Positions 44,801 through 56,150 of a stretch of DNA of 64,000 nucleotides are shown one piece after another. The DNA lies in contig JAYKKT010000089.1 in the NCBI GenBank assembly GCA_036023115.1, positions 8,137,501-8,201,500 of the forward strand, given 5' to 3'. The stretch comes from Brasenia schreberi (taxonomy: Eukaryota > Streptophyta > Magnoliopsida > Nymphaeales > Cabombaceae). Both the position numbers and the translations under genes were made by a program. The notes below the pieces were generated by a model. It made no database searches and was not told where the DNA came from. It saw nothing but the letters and a program-made list of their open reading frames with translations. Position 1 is the first letter of the stretch. Each line of letters opens with the position of its first letter.

Positions 44801-47503
44801 CACACCCTATGGTAAGTTTTTTCTAGATTAATAAATATCATGTGAAGGTCCTTTTTTGCTCTAAAATGTTTCATAAGACGTCTCAATAGGTGAATCACTT
44901 CAGTAATAGATCTGTTGGGCATGAATCCAAATTGGTTCTCTCTTGCACTCGATACTTTTCTTAACCTACATTCGATAATTCTTTTCCATAATTTCATAGT
45001 ATGACTCATTAACTTGATACCTCGATAATTCGCACAGTTATGAATGTCTCTCTTGTTCTTATATATGGGTATGAGTGTACTTCTACCCATATAAAAAATC
45101 TTCTTCTTCAAAAATTACCTGTTATGTGGATTTCCAAAGGATGAATTTACATTGTTTTTTTGATAAAAAGATAAGTTTATTAATTAAAAGCACCAAGATG
45201 GTGCACCCAAAATATCAAGAAAACACTCTGGAAAACACAACTCTACAACATCCAAAACATTCCCAGCATACTTTTTCTGATCCCAAAAGACAAAAGACCA
45301 AGCCATCTCATGAGTAATTACTTGACAAATTCTCTATCCCTTGGAAAACCCTCATATTTCGTTCTTTCCGTACTAGACATAAAGTAGCAAAGGTAGCCAG
45401 AAGCATGTAAGTTTTCCTCTTGTGGCGCTTGAAAGATAATTTGGAAGGATGCAGATCCCCTCCTTTGGACGTTATCAAAGTAAAAGATGAACTTTTATAG
45501 TCAAGAAGGATTTGGAAGTTATAAAAAATATCATCTATTTCATGATTTTCATCACATGTTTATGTAGTTTGACTTGCAGTGAAGACTCATGTTCTTTCAG
45601 AATAAAGCTAGAGAGAAATATGATTCAATTTTTCACATGATATGAGAGACATAAAGGAGTACATTCAAAAGTGGGAATTATTAAGCTGAGGCATGGTGAA
45701 AGGAAATATGGAATAACAAGGAGCTGTTCATGATCATTGGGGTATTCAATTCTTGTGACTTTGACCATGCTACTTTTTAATTTCTTCCATAATTGCCTTG
45801 AAATAATGGAAGGCATCATTGTGACGAAGGCGTTCACATGTTCATTCTCCAACTGTCATGGAATGGGTACATAGACCGTTGCAACATTAAATGAGATTTT
45901 TAGATTCCCATTATCTTCTATTTTATCTGGCAGCTAAAAAGCAGTCTGGCATTGTGTTTGGCATTTGACTACCGATTGCATGTGATCACTTTGTTAATTT
46001 ATATTAGCCTAAAGCTCACACATACAGAGTTCTCTATTATTCTAGAGATCAGTAATTCGTATATATATGCTTGACAACGACTATGTTTTCCTGCTGCTGT
46101 TTAAAGTGCAATAGTTCTTTATCTGTTTTCCAATGGCCAAATTAATCAAGTATCAAGATCTGTTAATGTTTATTTGGAATCTTAATACTCTATAACATGA
46201 CCTGTTGCAATCTTGTTTATCTGTGTATTGCAGGAACTAATATATGCTTTTGTCAAGGACAGTAAAGAAGAAGTTCTTGAACTACAAGTTCAAGATGCAT
46301 TTCATCGTCTATTGCTTCATGGTGTTTGTGAGGTACTGCTAAAGCTACTTTTCTATTTCACTTGGCTACTTACCCAAAATCGGCAACTTCAAATTTTTTG
46401 CTCTGAACATAACAATTTTGACGTAGATTTCATACATGTGGATTGATCTATTACGTTTGTTTCTTTGGTTGCATTGAAGTTGTCATGAATGTTAATGTTC
46501 TAATCTGTCATTCGTCATATAATTCATGTTCACTAAAATCTGGTAAGGAGCACAAAGAGCAATAGCTTACCCTACGTGGTTGACTCACGAGTTTCATACC
46601 AGGGATTTAGTCTCCTCGGTTAAAAAGGTAAAGGAAAATAACAGAATTGTGGAAATTTTGAAACGTGTGCTCCTTGTTCAGGTGGCAGTGTTTATTCACT
46701 GTTTTAGTGGACCGAGAAAAAGCCTTGATCTCTATATTTTTCCTCCATAAAATCTTTGGCAACTAAGCTGCTAAGGAAGGAAAGAGGAGATGAGAAGAAA
46801 AGGAAAAAATAATCTACTTGCTAAGAGGAAACATCTCTCATTTAAGGTGATGTGGACAAGCTTCAATGAGGTGTGAGAAATTAGATGGTGAGTGCTTCAC
46901 AAGGCAGAGGAAGGGCTCAAAAGTGTTGGGATGAAAATAGAGCATTATGTTACTTTCTTGGAGTTGAATGCTGACATGATACAGGACCAGTTACTAAGTA
47001 TTTGTGTAGCTGACCCCACTTAGTGCAGGAAAAAAATTATCAATATTCACATCTATCATTCGAATGACAGACTCATGGTGTGATTTTTTTAAACGTTTGC
47101 AGTTAATGGTTTTGCTGTAAGCATTACTTTTGTTTAAGACTTTCCAACAATAACAGTTGCTTAAAGAACTGTTAATTGGTTGAAGGTAGCAAAACTGTAA
47201 CTTGCACCATTTATCTTTTCATAAGAGCAGTTGATTCCTCAATATCTCATCTTTTTGGTGGGGCAATCTCACTCTCACGTTCTCTCGATATTGTGTGCTT
47301 TGTGTGTGCAGTTCTACGCGGTTGTTGGTGTAACCATAACCAGATCGCAAGATGTACAAAATGGAAAGAAAGCTTCCAAGGTGATGCAGATTAAGAAGAA
47401 ACCAGGTTTTCTGGAATTGCCTCCTTTAAGGCTTGTTCCGTTTCTTAAAGCTGCCAGAGGTGAACATGGTGGTGAGTCTACTCCCCTTTCAAGAAGCTTG
47501 TAG
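38838..47503 (+). CDS. R3H-domain protein (R3H-associated N-terminal domain plus R3H), seven exons
   Basis: Exons 38838-38910, 40187-40254, 41293-41401, 42264-42346, 43326-43484, 46234-46332 and 47312-47503 all have GT/AG borders and join in frame to 260 residues. Residues about 48-160 ([48 protein letters not shown]) fit the R3H-associated N-terminal domain; about 165-240 is an R3H domain with the RxxxH signature FHRLLLHG (Arg189, His193) and [13 protein letters not shown]3H domains bind single-stranded nucleic acid; the plant protein's exact role is not established. The start is the first ATG after the duplicated 5' UTR and gives [10 protein letters not shown]. The terminal exon continues past [10 protein letters not shown] for ten codons to TAG; a further donor at GGTGAGTC (47470s) leaves open an alternative last exon. 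Introns hold a probable solo LTR, a SINE, two RTE fragments and an L1 fragment. No coding damage is seen. Confidence 0.85.
40871..41165 (+). mobile_element. probable solo LTR in intron 2 of the R3H gene
   Basis: It begins TGTTGAAAAGGCCC, has a promoter-like CTATATAAGGCACTCTC and a 3'-half typical of plant LTRs (TTGGTAGCTGATTAATGCAATCA). A perfect 14-bp inverted repeat (40905-40918 with 40935-40948, CTAGATTTCTAGCC) lies near its start. I could not find its exact 3' end or a target duplication. Confidence 0.4.
43557..43655 (-). mobile_element. SINE relic in intron 5 of the R3H gene
   Basis: GGTGCACACTGGGGTATCAATCTCTTGACC resembles a decayed reversed B box of the SINE family, and is followed by AGAGAGCCAAACCC. 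Weak copy. Confidence 0.35.
43838..45105 (-). mobile_element. RTE-type LINE copy D in intron 5 of the R3H gene
   Basis: The tail is at the left (CACAACAACTAAGCCTTTTCCCATACTAGATGGGGTC), and the minus strand carries RT in two pieces: 44800-45111 ([45 protein letters not shown]) and 44521-44778 ([35 protein letters not shown]). It is 5' truncated near 45105 and interrupted by frameshifts. It lies antisense to the host gene. Confidence 0.9.
45149..45500 (-). mobile_element. L1-type LINE 3' end in intron 5 of the R3H gene
   Basis: It starts with a T-run (GTTTTTTTGATAAAAAG), a reversed poly(A) end, and shares AAGCACCAAGATGGTGCACCC, GACCAAGCCATCTC and TATCCCTTGGAAAACC with the fragment at 54375-55480, which carries recognisable L1 ORF sequence. 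Only the extreme 3' part is present. Confidence 0.6.
46850..47035 (+). mobile_element. diverged RTE-type LINE 3' fragment in intron 6 of the R3H gene
   Basis: GGAAGGGCTCAAAAGTGTTGGGATGAAAAT gives [10 protein letters not shown], and TTGAATGCTGACATGATACAGGACCAG...TGTAGCTGACCCCACTTAGTGCAGG parallels the LTANMAHDRNQ...VADP end. It is much more diverged than the other copies, probably a related subfamily. Confidence 0.55.
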
Positions 47504-49228
47504 GCTCCTTTTGGGGTTCAAACAATGGATACCCCTATGCAAAAGCTTGAGCATCTTTACCCAGAGGATCTCACTGTTTGAGCCCATCAATGACTGTACT
47601 GTAACTGTACATTAATCCCAATGTGATACTTTTCAAGAAATAATCTCAATACAGGAAAGTGTTATGAATGGTGTAATATAAGCTGGAGTAAGGAATTTCA
47701 ACCTTTTCTCTTTTGATGAGACAATCGGACCATGCGACGATGGACTTCTGCTTGGATTGTTGGAGACGTGATAATTTTGCAGGTAAGATCAATCGGAAAA
47801 GTTCTCTTTTAATATTTCCCACCTTGGTTACAATTGGAGTACGTATATTGGGGATTTTATCTGATCTTGTGGATCCAGATTGTATAACTGGTTTGGTTCT
47901 GAACTATCCACTCTCTGCCTAGTTGTCGGTCTCCTTGGATTTACTTGATCTATTTCTCCCAACGATGTGCTTCGATCAGGTTATATATTTGGAGAGGGAG
48001 CGACAAGTGATTTGAGAAGCAGCAGCATGAAGCACGGTGTTTGAAAATTATTGGAATCAAGAGGGACAGAGTTTTGAAAAAAAATGAAGGGAGAAGTACG
48101 TTTTACTTTTACTGTCTAACATATGAGAAATATGCGGTTCACTCCCCAGATTGCTGAATTTCCTGTATTACGACCTGCCTGTCGAAGTTGAGGGTGTAAT
48201 AGAGTGGTTTCGAGTACAGGAAAGCTCGGCTCGGCCCATTTAAGAAAGCCTCACCTTGATAGCATCTCGTATATAAGATAATAACTCGAGCCATATCGAT
48301 TAGCTTGAGCTCGACTCGTTCATGAGTAATAACTATTGAAAAATCAAATGTGAAACAAGTAGGAAATAAAAAAAAAATTAAACAAAGATGAATGGTCCTT
48401 TGGTAGTTAAAGCATCTTCTTGTCTTCAATGTTTTGTATGCTAAATTAAAAGTAATATATAATTTTAAACGTCTGATCTAAAATGAAAGAAAAACATTTA
48501 ATGTTAAATCTTTATCTTAAGCAGTGGTTTGAAATGTGCATGTAAAATGCCATGAAATGCAACAGAATGCTCAGGGGTGGGTGGGCAACCTAAATGCACA
48601 TTGGTGTGCACCAAAAGAAACTTGTAGACACCCTCCATTAATTTATTTGATAAGCACTGGAGTCAGAAAACCTATAGTCAGAATGTGGTTCAACTATGAT
48701 TTAGTTTTCAAATAATTTCAAGATTTTCTTTAAGACAGCGGTAACTTGTTTCGCCAAACGGTGGCATATCCACATTGAGGCAAGGTGGGATACCCACCTC
48801 ACTTACGTTCGGAGAAGAGAAAAGTTAATAGGCCATGGTTGAATCTGTGGGCTATAGTACAAAGCCCATCATATAAACCCAGCCTATTTCAAACACGAGA
48901 CTTCTCTGGATCCACCAGTGTTGACAAATCCTCTCATGCTTGCCAATTAGGGTTTCTGTTATTCTGGGTGTCAAGTGATGCCAGACTTGAAAGAGCCGAT
49001 CAGTTGGTCAGGCACAAATGAGGTCAAAGAACTCGAAGAAATATGGCACTGTAAAAGGTCATTTTCGCTCTTTGGTTAGTCGGTCAAAGCCACTATTGAT
49101 ACGTTTGATTGCAGTATATATAATAAAAGAAAAAGAAAAGCTTTGCACCGAAAAACCTTGGTACGACTATTTAAATTGGATTGAAGATTTCAAAATCAGA
49201 GATCTCACAACTTTTGGCTTGTAGAATT
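47504..49228. other. 3' UTR of the R3H gene, then intergenic
   Basis: The first few hundred bases should hold the 3' UTR, though no single poly(A) signal stands out. 48060-49228 has small frames only (48139-48429, 48785-49021) without family features. Confidence 0.45.
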
Positions 49229-49556
49229 TTTACAACAACTAAGCTTTTTCCTGACGGGTGGGCAACATGTTCTTTGTTTCCACATACTTCTATAATGTGC
49301 CATGTCAGCAGTTAACTCACAATAAGCTAGATCATTCTTTATTGTTTCTGTCCAACACTTTTGTGGTTGTCCTCTAACTCTTTTAATACTTTCAAAATCT
49401 AGTTTTTAACACATTCTTATAGGTTCTTTTGATATTCTTTCTATATGTCCAAACCATCTTAAACGATATTCTCTCATTTTATCCTCTATTGGTGTCACTC
49501 CTAATTTGTTTCTAATAACCTCATTATGTATACAGTCTTTTCTTATATGACCTTAT
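49229..49556 (-). mobile_element. RTE-type LINE copy F, 3' fragment
   Basis: The left end ACAACAACTAAGCTTTTTCC is the reversed tail. It continues through CAGTTAACTCACAATAAGCTAG, GTCCAACACTTTTGTGGTTGTCC and CCAAACCATCTTAAACGATATTCTCTCATTTTATCC, as in copy E at 61629 onward, to the HTRKDR region at about 49545. Confidence 0.85.
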
Positions 49557-51054
49557 AGAATTTATACACAATGGAAAAAAGAATTATGTAACCAGACCCA
49601 TGCCAAAACCAAAAGCAACGGTTCCAAACTTGGGTTCCATATTTTTTATGATTTTTAAATTTCAAAAACTCTCGTCATGTTTTAGTGGTTCCAAGCGGTT
49701 TAGGGCTCAAACCGAAACTGGGATTGCCTCGGTTCCGATTTCTTGTTTTGTGTAAACTGGAATAAGCAGTTTCTCGCCCTGTCTAGGTTGAGGACTCTTG
49801 CCCTCGGGTTCTATAGAACCATGTTTGTGAATGGATAGACGTATAGTATCGTCAATGGGAGTCGAATACTGCTTGTTGAGATTGAGTGAGGGACCATGCC
49901 TTCTTTTGTTTAGAATCGAGGAGAAGGGGCAGATTTACATTAAAAGTATAGCTCACGGTTGAATCCACAGGTGATCAGAGGGCCTACAGCATAACAGTAT
50001 CCATAACCGTGGGGTATCTGCTTTTCCACGGCGGTAGGGAAGTTATTGCTCCGTGGGGGCAGCACCCTTGCGAACCATCCCCACCCCTATCTGCTAGTTT
50101 GACAAATTAAAAAAAACATGATATATACCAACGGTCAGGCTAAGCCAGGTACCAGAAACTCTCTTCATTGAGGAGAGTTTCTGGTACAAGCCGAATCATG
50201 AGCTCCACGTTTTCCTCTTTGGACGAAGCAGACTCGAACACTGTTTGATAGCCTTCTCAACTCTAAGCATCCTCAAGCATACATCCTTACAGAAAACATG
50301 CGAAATGATCATACGGACTTTTAGCCGTTAGATCTTCAAAACCAACGGTCGGTGTGTGTGGATTCGTCAACCGTGTACCTGCTTGCTTCTTATGCATTTA
50401 TCCTCACTTCATGTTAAATTACAATGGGAAGCCCAAAGCCAATACCCCAATCTATCGAACTCTCGACCTTCATATGGTATACGTATATTTCTTCTTTTTA
50501 GTTGCAGATAGAGGCCAAAGCCTAAATATACCTATTTGAAAGTCGGACTCGCCAAGCAAGCGCCAAAGAGCCCTACCGGCAAGGTAACATTATGAGTATC
50601 TTAAAAGAGGGCAACACGAGGACTTAGGTAGCTATTTGGGTCACTCATCCCCGTACTACTCTCGTACCAAGTTGTTAAATGTTGAGTTTTGATGGCAACC
50701 GGTGCATTGCATAAATGTGTCTAAATATATCTCCAAGTAAAGTTCTTTGCACATTATACATACGGTTAAGTATCAACTTATTAAGAGTAGGGTTAAAATA
50801 ATCTGTAAGTACTCCTTGTATACGTATATTTCTATTATAACGTCAAGGCTAGGCTCTAAAGTGTATTTGTACAAATGGGCTTCTAAAAGGGGTATACGTA
50901 TAACACTTCAAATTTAAGACAGAAAAGAACCAAGAAATATGGTCGTGGGTCATTCCGGAACGAAGTATCTCCATTCTCAACACGTCGTTTGTTCCTCTTA
51001 TTCTTCCCCTTTGACGGACTTCTAGAAGCGATCACAGCTGAAAGGAAGGTATCA
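49557..51054. other. intergenic upstream of the LUL gene
   Basis: No gene recognised. Two SINE-like minus-strand relics lie at about 50420-50475 and 50500-50600 (GGAAGCCCAAAGCC...ATCGAACTCTCGACC; GAGGCCAAAGCCTAAATATACC). A perfect hairpin is at 50149-50187. Confidence 0.45.
50149..50187. repeat. perfect 15-bp inverted repeat, 9-nt loop
   Basis: GTACCAGAAACTCTC at 50149-50163 and its exact complement at 50173-50187. The flanks do not pair, so the stem is short for a plant microRNA precursor. Confidence 0.85.
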
Positions 51055-51072
51055 TCTCTCTCTCTCTCTCTC
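51055..51072. repeat. short (TC)9 run in the LUL promoter or 5' UTR
   Basis: A pure TC run about 190 bp upstream of the LUL start codon. CT tracts at this position are common in plant 5' UTRs. Confidence 0.8.
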
Positions 51073-51263
51073 ATATTGTGATTACTGAAGAAGAGATCTC
51101 TATAAACCATCGGCCTTCGAACTCTTTTGATCTTCCCCAAAACTCTCGATGTCTCAATTCTGCTTCTTTCACTAGCATTCTTCATTATTCAACAATTCAG
51201 ATACAATTCCCTGACACCCATCTGCAAAGGGTACACAATTTCTTGCATATTCACCAATAATAG

Positions 51264-51883
51264 ATGGGTTCTTCCGTTAGCACTCGCAGAAGAAATGATC
51301 AAATTCCTCCCTGCCCTCATCCCGTAGTCCTCTTACCACCAACACCACGGCCTCCGCCGGTTTTGCCTCCTCAGCCTCCACCGCCTCTGCCGGTTTTGCC
51401 TCCGTCTCCTCCTCCGATCGAAGAGTCTAGTTATTCACCTCCTACACTTCCGCCTCCGCCTCCCCTGCCGAATCAAGAGGCCAATTATCCACGTCCTGCA
51501 CTTTCGCCATCGCCTTTGCCGCCATACCGGCCCTATCAGCCCAGTACTTCTTATGTACCGCCGCGCTACCCGCCCAATTACTATCAGTACTCTCATTATT
51601 CACGATATCCTCCTGACGGGTGCAATCTTCCCGCGCCGGGAGCGGGGCCATCCAGCCGGGCTTACTATGTGAACCCACGGCGGGGATGCATTTATAATCA
51701 ACCTAGGCCTCCTTACTCTGTTCCACCGCCGTCGCTAGCAGCGCCCTATGTGGATCAGCATAAGGCGACAACTGTAAAGAATGATGTTAACTTGAAGAAG
51801 GATACTATTCGGCTTGAGGTGGATGAGCAGAATCCGGATCAGCACTTGGTTACTTTCACTTTTGATGCGGCCGTGGATGGGAG
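51264..51883 (+). CDS. LOG2-like (LUL) RING-type E3 ubiquitin ligase, first exon
   Basis: The exon encodes 206 residues plus two bases. It starts MGSSVSTRRR with an N-myristoylation-type Gly2 and Ser; a TAG directly precedes the ATG in frame. A long proline-rich region (about 18-110, with PPPPLPVLPPSPPP) and a Tyr/Pro/Gly stretch (about 90-165) follow, then TVKNDVNLKKDTIRLEVDEQ and HLVTFTFDAAVDGR, the conserved start of the domain before the RING in plant LUL/LOG2 ligases. LOG2 acts at the plasma membrane in amino-acid export; the role here is inferred. A donor GTATTA follows GAG at 51881-51883. I could not find the later exons (including the C3HC4 RING) downstream to 64000; that region is mostly retrotransposons. 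The gene is either split by very long introns or truncated. Confidence 0.75.
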
Positions 51884-54374
51884 GTATTATTCTTTCCATT
51901 ATGTTTACCAACTCTCAATTGATGTTCTTTCAGTTATGCTTCTTCTTCCGGGGAGTTCATGCTTATACAAAAGTAGGCCTGCGTTTTTCTTCCCCTGTTC
52001 TTTTAGATGTAACTTATAATTGCTTTCCATAGTATGTGTTGGATGGTAAAAATTTTTGTTAAGAGGTTATTTTATTGATTAGCAAGTACTACACACTCTC
52101 CTGATTGATTGTTATTAAGCAGTCCAGTGGTTCTTCTTGTTTTGGTATTCATGGAGTCTAGAGGTTTACTTGTGGCTTAAGTGATCAACCACAAGCAAAA
52201 GCACCTTAGTTATGTGAAGGCTTATCTGTTTGATAACCGAATTCCCTACCTGCACTATCATATATTTTTGATGATTTATTATTGTTATCTGAAAAATGTC
52301 ATTGCATTCATTGCATATGATCTCTTACATTTTCTTCAGGATTCCGTTGTTTAACTTTCTCCTTGCATAAAAGAATTTCACAATTATGTTCCAATGTGAA
52401 GTGCTTGTCATCTTCTGGATGTTCACATTTGGACCTTCTTCTTCCATTGATGTGGTAAAGAGAAGTCATGTCCTTCTCAGATTGAGGTCCTATATTCCTA
52501 GAAAACACAACAGTGAAAGTAGTCCTTTTTCCTCTTTTCCACTTTTGCAATCATAAGTTTCTTTTGGACCAAAATAGATTTAGTAGAAGGTGTCCTGCCA
52601 AAGAATGTGGTGACGAACAAAAATCAGAAAGGTTAGACAAAGAGAAGTACATGTTAATAATCTGTGAGGATTTCACATGTTTGAGATGGACCACATCTTT
52701 AAGATAGGAATGCAAAGTTCAACCTGGCCTTGAATGTTTTGATTTAGACTAAGTAGGTTGGATGCCTTACTACAAAACACCCAATTGTTGTCTAACGAAA
52801 TGAAAGACCGTTTAGAACAACCAGCATAACTGCTAGAATACAGTGCTGAATACTATCCTGGACATTTACAACACCCAATTAATCTACATGCACGTATTGT
52901 TTTAAAAAGGATGTTTGACAAAATACTGTCTTGGACATACATGAGTTTCTACAACATACCATGTTGTAACCAAAATGGGGAGATGAGGAGGTTTCCCATT
53001 AATAACCATTGGTAGAAACACCTGAGAAGCATACATGACAAGCTTATTAATCTACTATCCTGGTTGTTAATCTACATGACAGGCTTATTAATCTACTATC
53101 CTGGTTGTTAATCTACATGACAGGCTTATTAATCTACATGTACATATTTCAAAGCTAAGATGAACGGTTGGATGTGGTGGATACATGGAAGAAGCGTAAT
53201 TGTGCTTGAAAACTTGAGAAAGAAAGTCACATGAGAAGCACTTTCAAGACATAAGCTAATGAAGCACTTGGCAACCCAATGCAGCAGATCAAAAGGGAGT
53301 TTAGACAAGTCACGTTGAAGATTATGGAGGTCTACAAGTTTCTAGGATCAACTAGATGGCAAACAAGTGCAGAAGTAATATATGAGTGATAATTGGTAAA
53401 TTGAGTAAAAGAAAATTAATTGATCAACAGGATCACATTAGTTTAGGGATTTGATGCTATCCAACAATTATGATGCTAAATTGTTGTCAGGCAAGTGTCA
53501 AAGCATGGACTCAGCTCTCTAAGTCGATCTAAGGGTGATTCTTTGGTTGTTAAGGTGGTCAAGACTGTTGACTTGAGAAGGGAAAAAGATGGAGTGGACA
53601 GCAAATCAAGAAGATTGTCTCTATACCAAGGATGGAGATTAATCTCAATAATTAGCTTTCAAAATATAAAGAGGTATTGCAGCTGGGATTGAGGTGTCAT
53701 TGGATGTTTGTGATTGCTTCTAAAAAGGTCCATAATCTAAAGTCTCTTATGAAAAGCTTCTTGTACACAAGTTTGATTCAATGGTGGCCATTGTTCCCGA
53801 TAAATTTAGGTCTTTTTCTTATTTATAATCATAGAAACCGAGTCTCTTAAAATTAGGAAATTTGTAACTTCCTCTCTTCTTTTCCCAAGCCTTCCTCTAT
53901 TTCTCTAGTTGTTTGTTCCTATCCCACCGGTCTGCATATGAAGCATTTCATCCCAAACACCAAGGGAGATTTCACATAGTTAAAGGAGAGACCCCGCTCA
54001 ACTTCAACTTGGCATCTTTTGCTTTGGCTTTTCTTTAAAGTCTTCAATAAACATCTTGGAAGCACTCTGATCCAAATTAGATGTGAGGGCTCTAACCTAG
54101 GAGTGCCTTTGTGGAGAAAATTAAGCAAGTGAAGTTGGGTTGACTGCTCGACCAAACTTAATGTTTGGCTCCTATTTGGGTTGCTTGATCCTCTTCATAA
54201 AGTTGAGCATGAACTGCCCAATTTTAATTCTAATGGGTTCTAAGCTAGACAACCAAAAGGATAGGATAAGAAACTCCAGTGATCTGGAGAGAGAGAGATC
54301 CTTAATTGATAAAGAGACTTCGTAGAAACTGAAATTGAATTCATCACGATTTGCTTATAAGTTTGTATGACCCA
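51884..54374. other. LUL intron 1 or intergenic, no exon recognised
   Basis: No coding segment with LUL similarity was seen. The minus-strand frame 52308-52550 and plus-strand frame 53495-53692 match no family I know. A 41-bp tandem repeat lies at 53033-53140. Confidence 0.45.
53033..53140. repeat. 41-bp tandem repeat, about 2.5 copies
   Basis: Units start at 53033, 53074 and 53115; each begins ACATGACA(A/G)GCTTATTAATC and contains TACTATCCTGGTTGTTAATCT. Units are almost identical, so the amplification is recent. Confidence 0.9.
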
Positions 54375-55480
54375 CGTTTTTTTTGATAAATAAGATAAGT
54401 TTATTAAAAAGCACCAACGTGGTTCACCCGATACATTATATAGGAACCCCGAAAGACTCAACAAACTCTACAACGTTCAAAACAATCACCACAAAGGTTC
54501 CCTTACCCAAAAAAGACAAAATACCAAGCCATCTCTTTAGTAGTTCACTTGACGATATCTCAATCCCTTGGAAAACCATCGTATTCCTTTCCATCCAGAT
54601 TATTCAAAAAATTGCAAAGAACACTAGACGCATATAAGAATTCCTCTTGCAATACTTGAAAAAGAAAACCCATACCTCGATCTCCTCTCTCACATTTTTA
54701 GTGCAAAAAGGCTTCTAATAAAGCCTAGTCCACTTGCAAAACAAAAGTAAACAATCTACTGATCTTAGTTCATGCTTGTATGTAGGGAAATGATTCACCA
54801 TAGTCAAGTCCCTCATTTGGAAGTTTTTCAAAGCAAAGAACCTTACCTTTGCTGCTTGACAAGCAAAGAAAGAAAATTGAGGTGGAACTTTTCAGTTCCA
54901 AATGACATTCAACGACATCTCCTGACTGGACCCCATATCCTGTTTGCTCCAGTGACTATGGTAATACTTCTTCACCTGAAGGCCATCATCAAATCGCCTT
55001 TCTAGCTCACACAGTTCTTTCCTCATTTAGTTCCAAGTTACGTAAAACCTGAAAAAATGGGAAAGTGACTCCAATGCCTAACCCTGAGCATTCCTAATCC
55101 CCATTGCAAATGACCGCCAACCACAACTAGTTTGCCATGGCCCAACACATGGAGCTCCAAAAGACGACTTCTCAAAGGTCAATCTCCACACCAGGTGTCA
55201 TTCCAAAACAACTCCCTCCAACCATCACCCACCACAGAGAGCACAATTCCTTCTTGAACTTCTCCGAGCCTCTACTAATTGGTAGCCAAACACTAGTCCC
55301 ATATGTCATCCATTCTTTCTCTTCCAAAATGTATCTTATAGCTACCAATTTCCTCCATAATCTATCCTTCTCTCTAGTGAACCGTTAGAATCACTTGCAC
55401 AATGAAGCCTCATTAAAAAGGGATATACACTTTTGAGTCTAAACCTCCCAAAGAAAGTGGTTTCTTTAACTCCGGCCACC
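54375..55480 (-). mobile_element. L1-type LINE fragment, 3' end with zf-RVT region
   Basis: The left end is a T-run (CGTTTTTTTTGATAAATAAG), a reversed poly(A) tail. On the minus strand at about 55390-55100 the frame reads RLWRKLVAIRYILEEKEWMT, GTSVWLPISRGSEKFKKEL and VGGSCFGMTPGVEIDL, matching the segment between RT and zf-RVT in plant L1 elements (LWR..I..KY, G...W..I, F......G.G). Several stops are present. It has no relation to the RTE family. Confidence 0.7.
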
Positions 55481-55654
55481 GAATATTGACACTCATGAGC
55501 AATTACAGACATTGAACTAAACTACACAGGAAGCTGTCATTAAGAGTCATTGGATGGGACTTAGGATAAAAGCAATTCCAAATCCTTAGAAGCAATCACA
55601 ATCATCACTTTCTTAATTTGGCACCCCAATCAGCACCTCTAATATGTTATGCGA

Positions 55655-56150
55655 ATTATGAGATACATAAAAGATACACTTAAAAGAGGATCATTCTAAC
55701 CTCATCATCTTTACTTAAATTAATTGCTTACAATGATGCTGATTGGGGTGGGGATGTTAATGTAGACATTTCACTATTGGATTTTGTGCATTTTTTCTTG
55801 GAGATGTAAAAAGCAATAGAAGGTATTTTTATCGTCTACAAGGCAGAATATAGACATAACCACTAGAACAACTTAAATATTGTAGATTACTGAACTTTTA
55901 GCTAACATCGAGGTTACCTTGAAGCACTCTATAGAATTGTTGTGACAACAAAAGTGTCATTAAATAATACTTTTCATGAAAGAACTAAACATATTGAGAT
56001 GGACTCATACTATATTCGGGAGGAATGCTTTAAGAAAATGTTGACTTTATGTTATGTTCTTTCAGGGCTATAGTTGGTAGATTTCTTTACAAAGTCTTCG
56101 GTATATACATCGAAAGTTTGGGGTACGGCGCCTCATAATTTTGAGAAAAT
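55655..56150 (+). pseudogene. copia RNase H fragment
   Basis: RYIKDTLKRGSF, then LTSSSLLKLIAYNDADWGGDVN in a shifted frame, TTKVSLNNTFHERTKHIEMDSYYIREEC and LVDFFTKSS. This matches the RNase H of the element at 58128-61327 (VNNHTFHECTKHIEMDCHYVRKE, ADVFTKS), so it is an older relative. The first catalytic block survives; others are deleted. Confidence 0.75.

Noticed and set aside
51442..51678. ORF antisense to the LUL exon
   Set aside because: A shadow frame of the proline-rich coding sequence.
52308..52550. Minus-strand 80-codon ORF as a zinc-finger gag
   Set aside because: Cys and His are present, but their spacing fits no CCHC knuckle and flanking retroelement domains are not recognisable.
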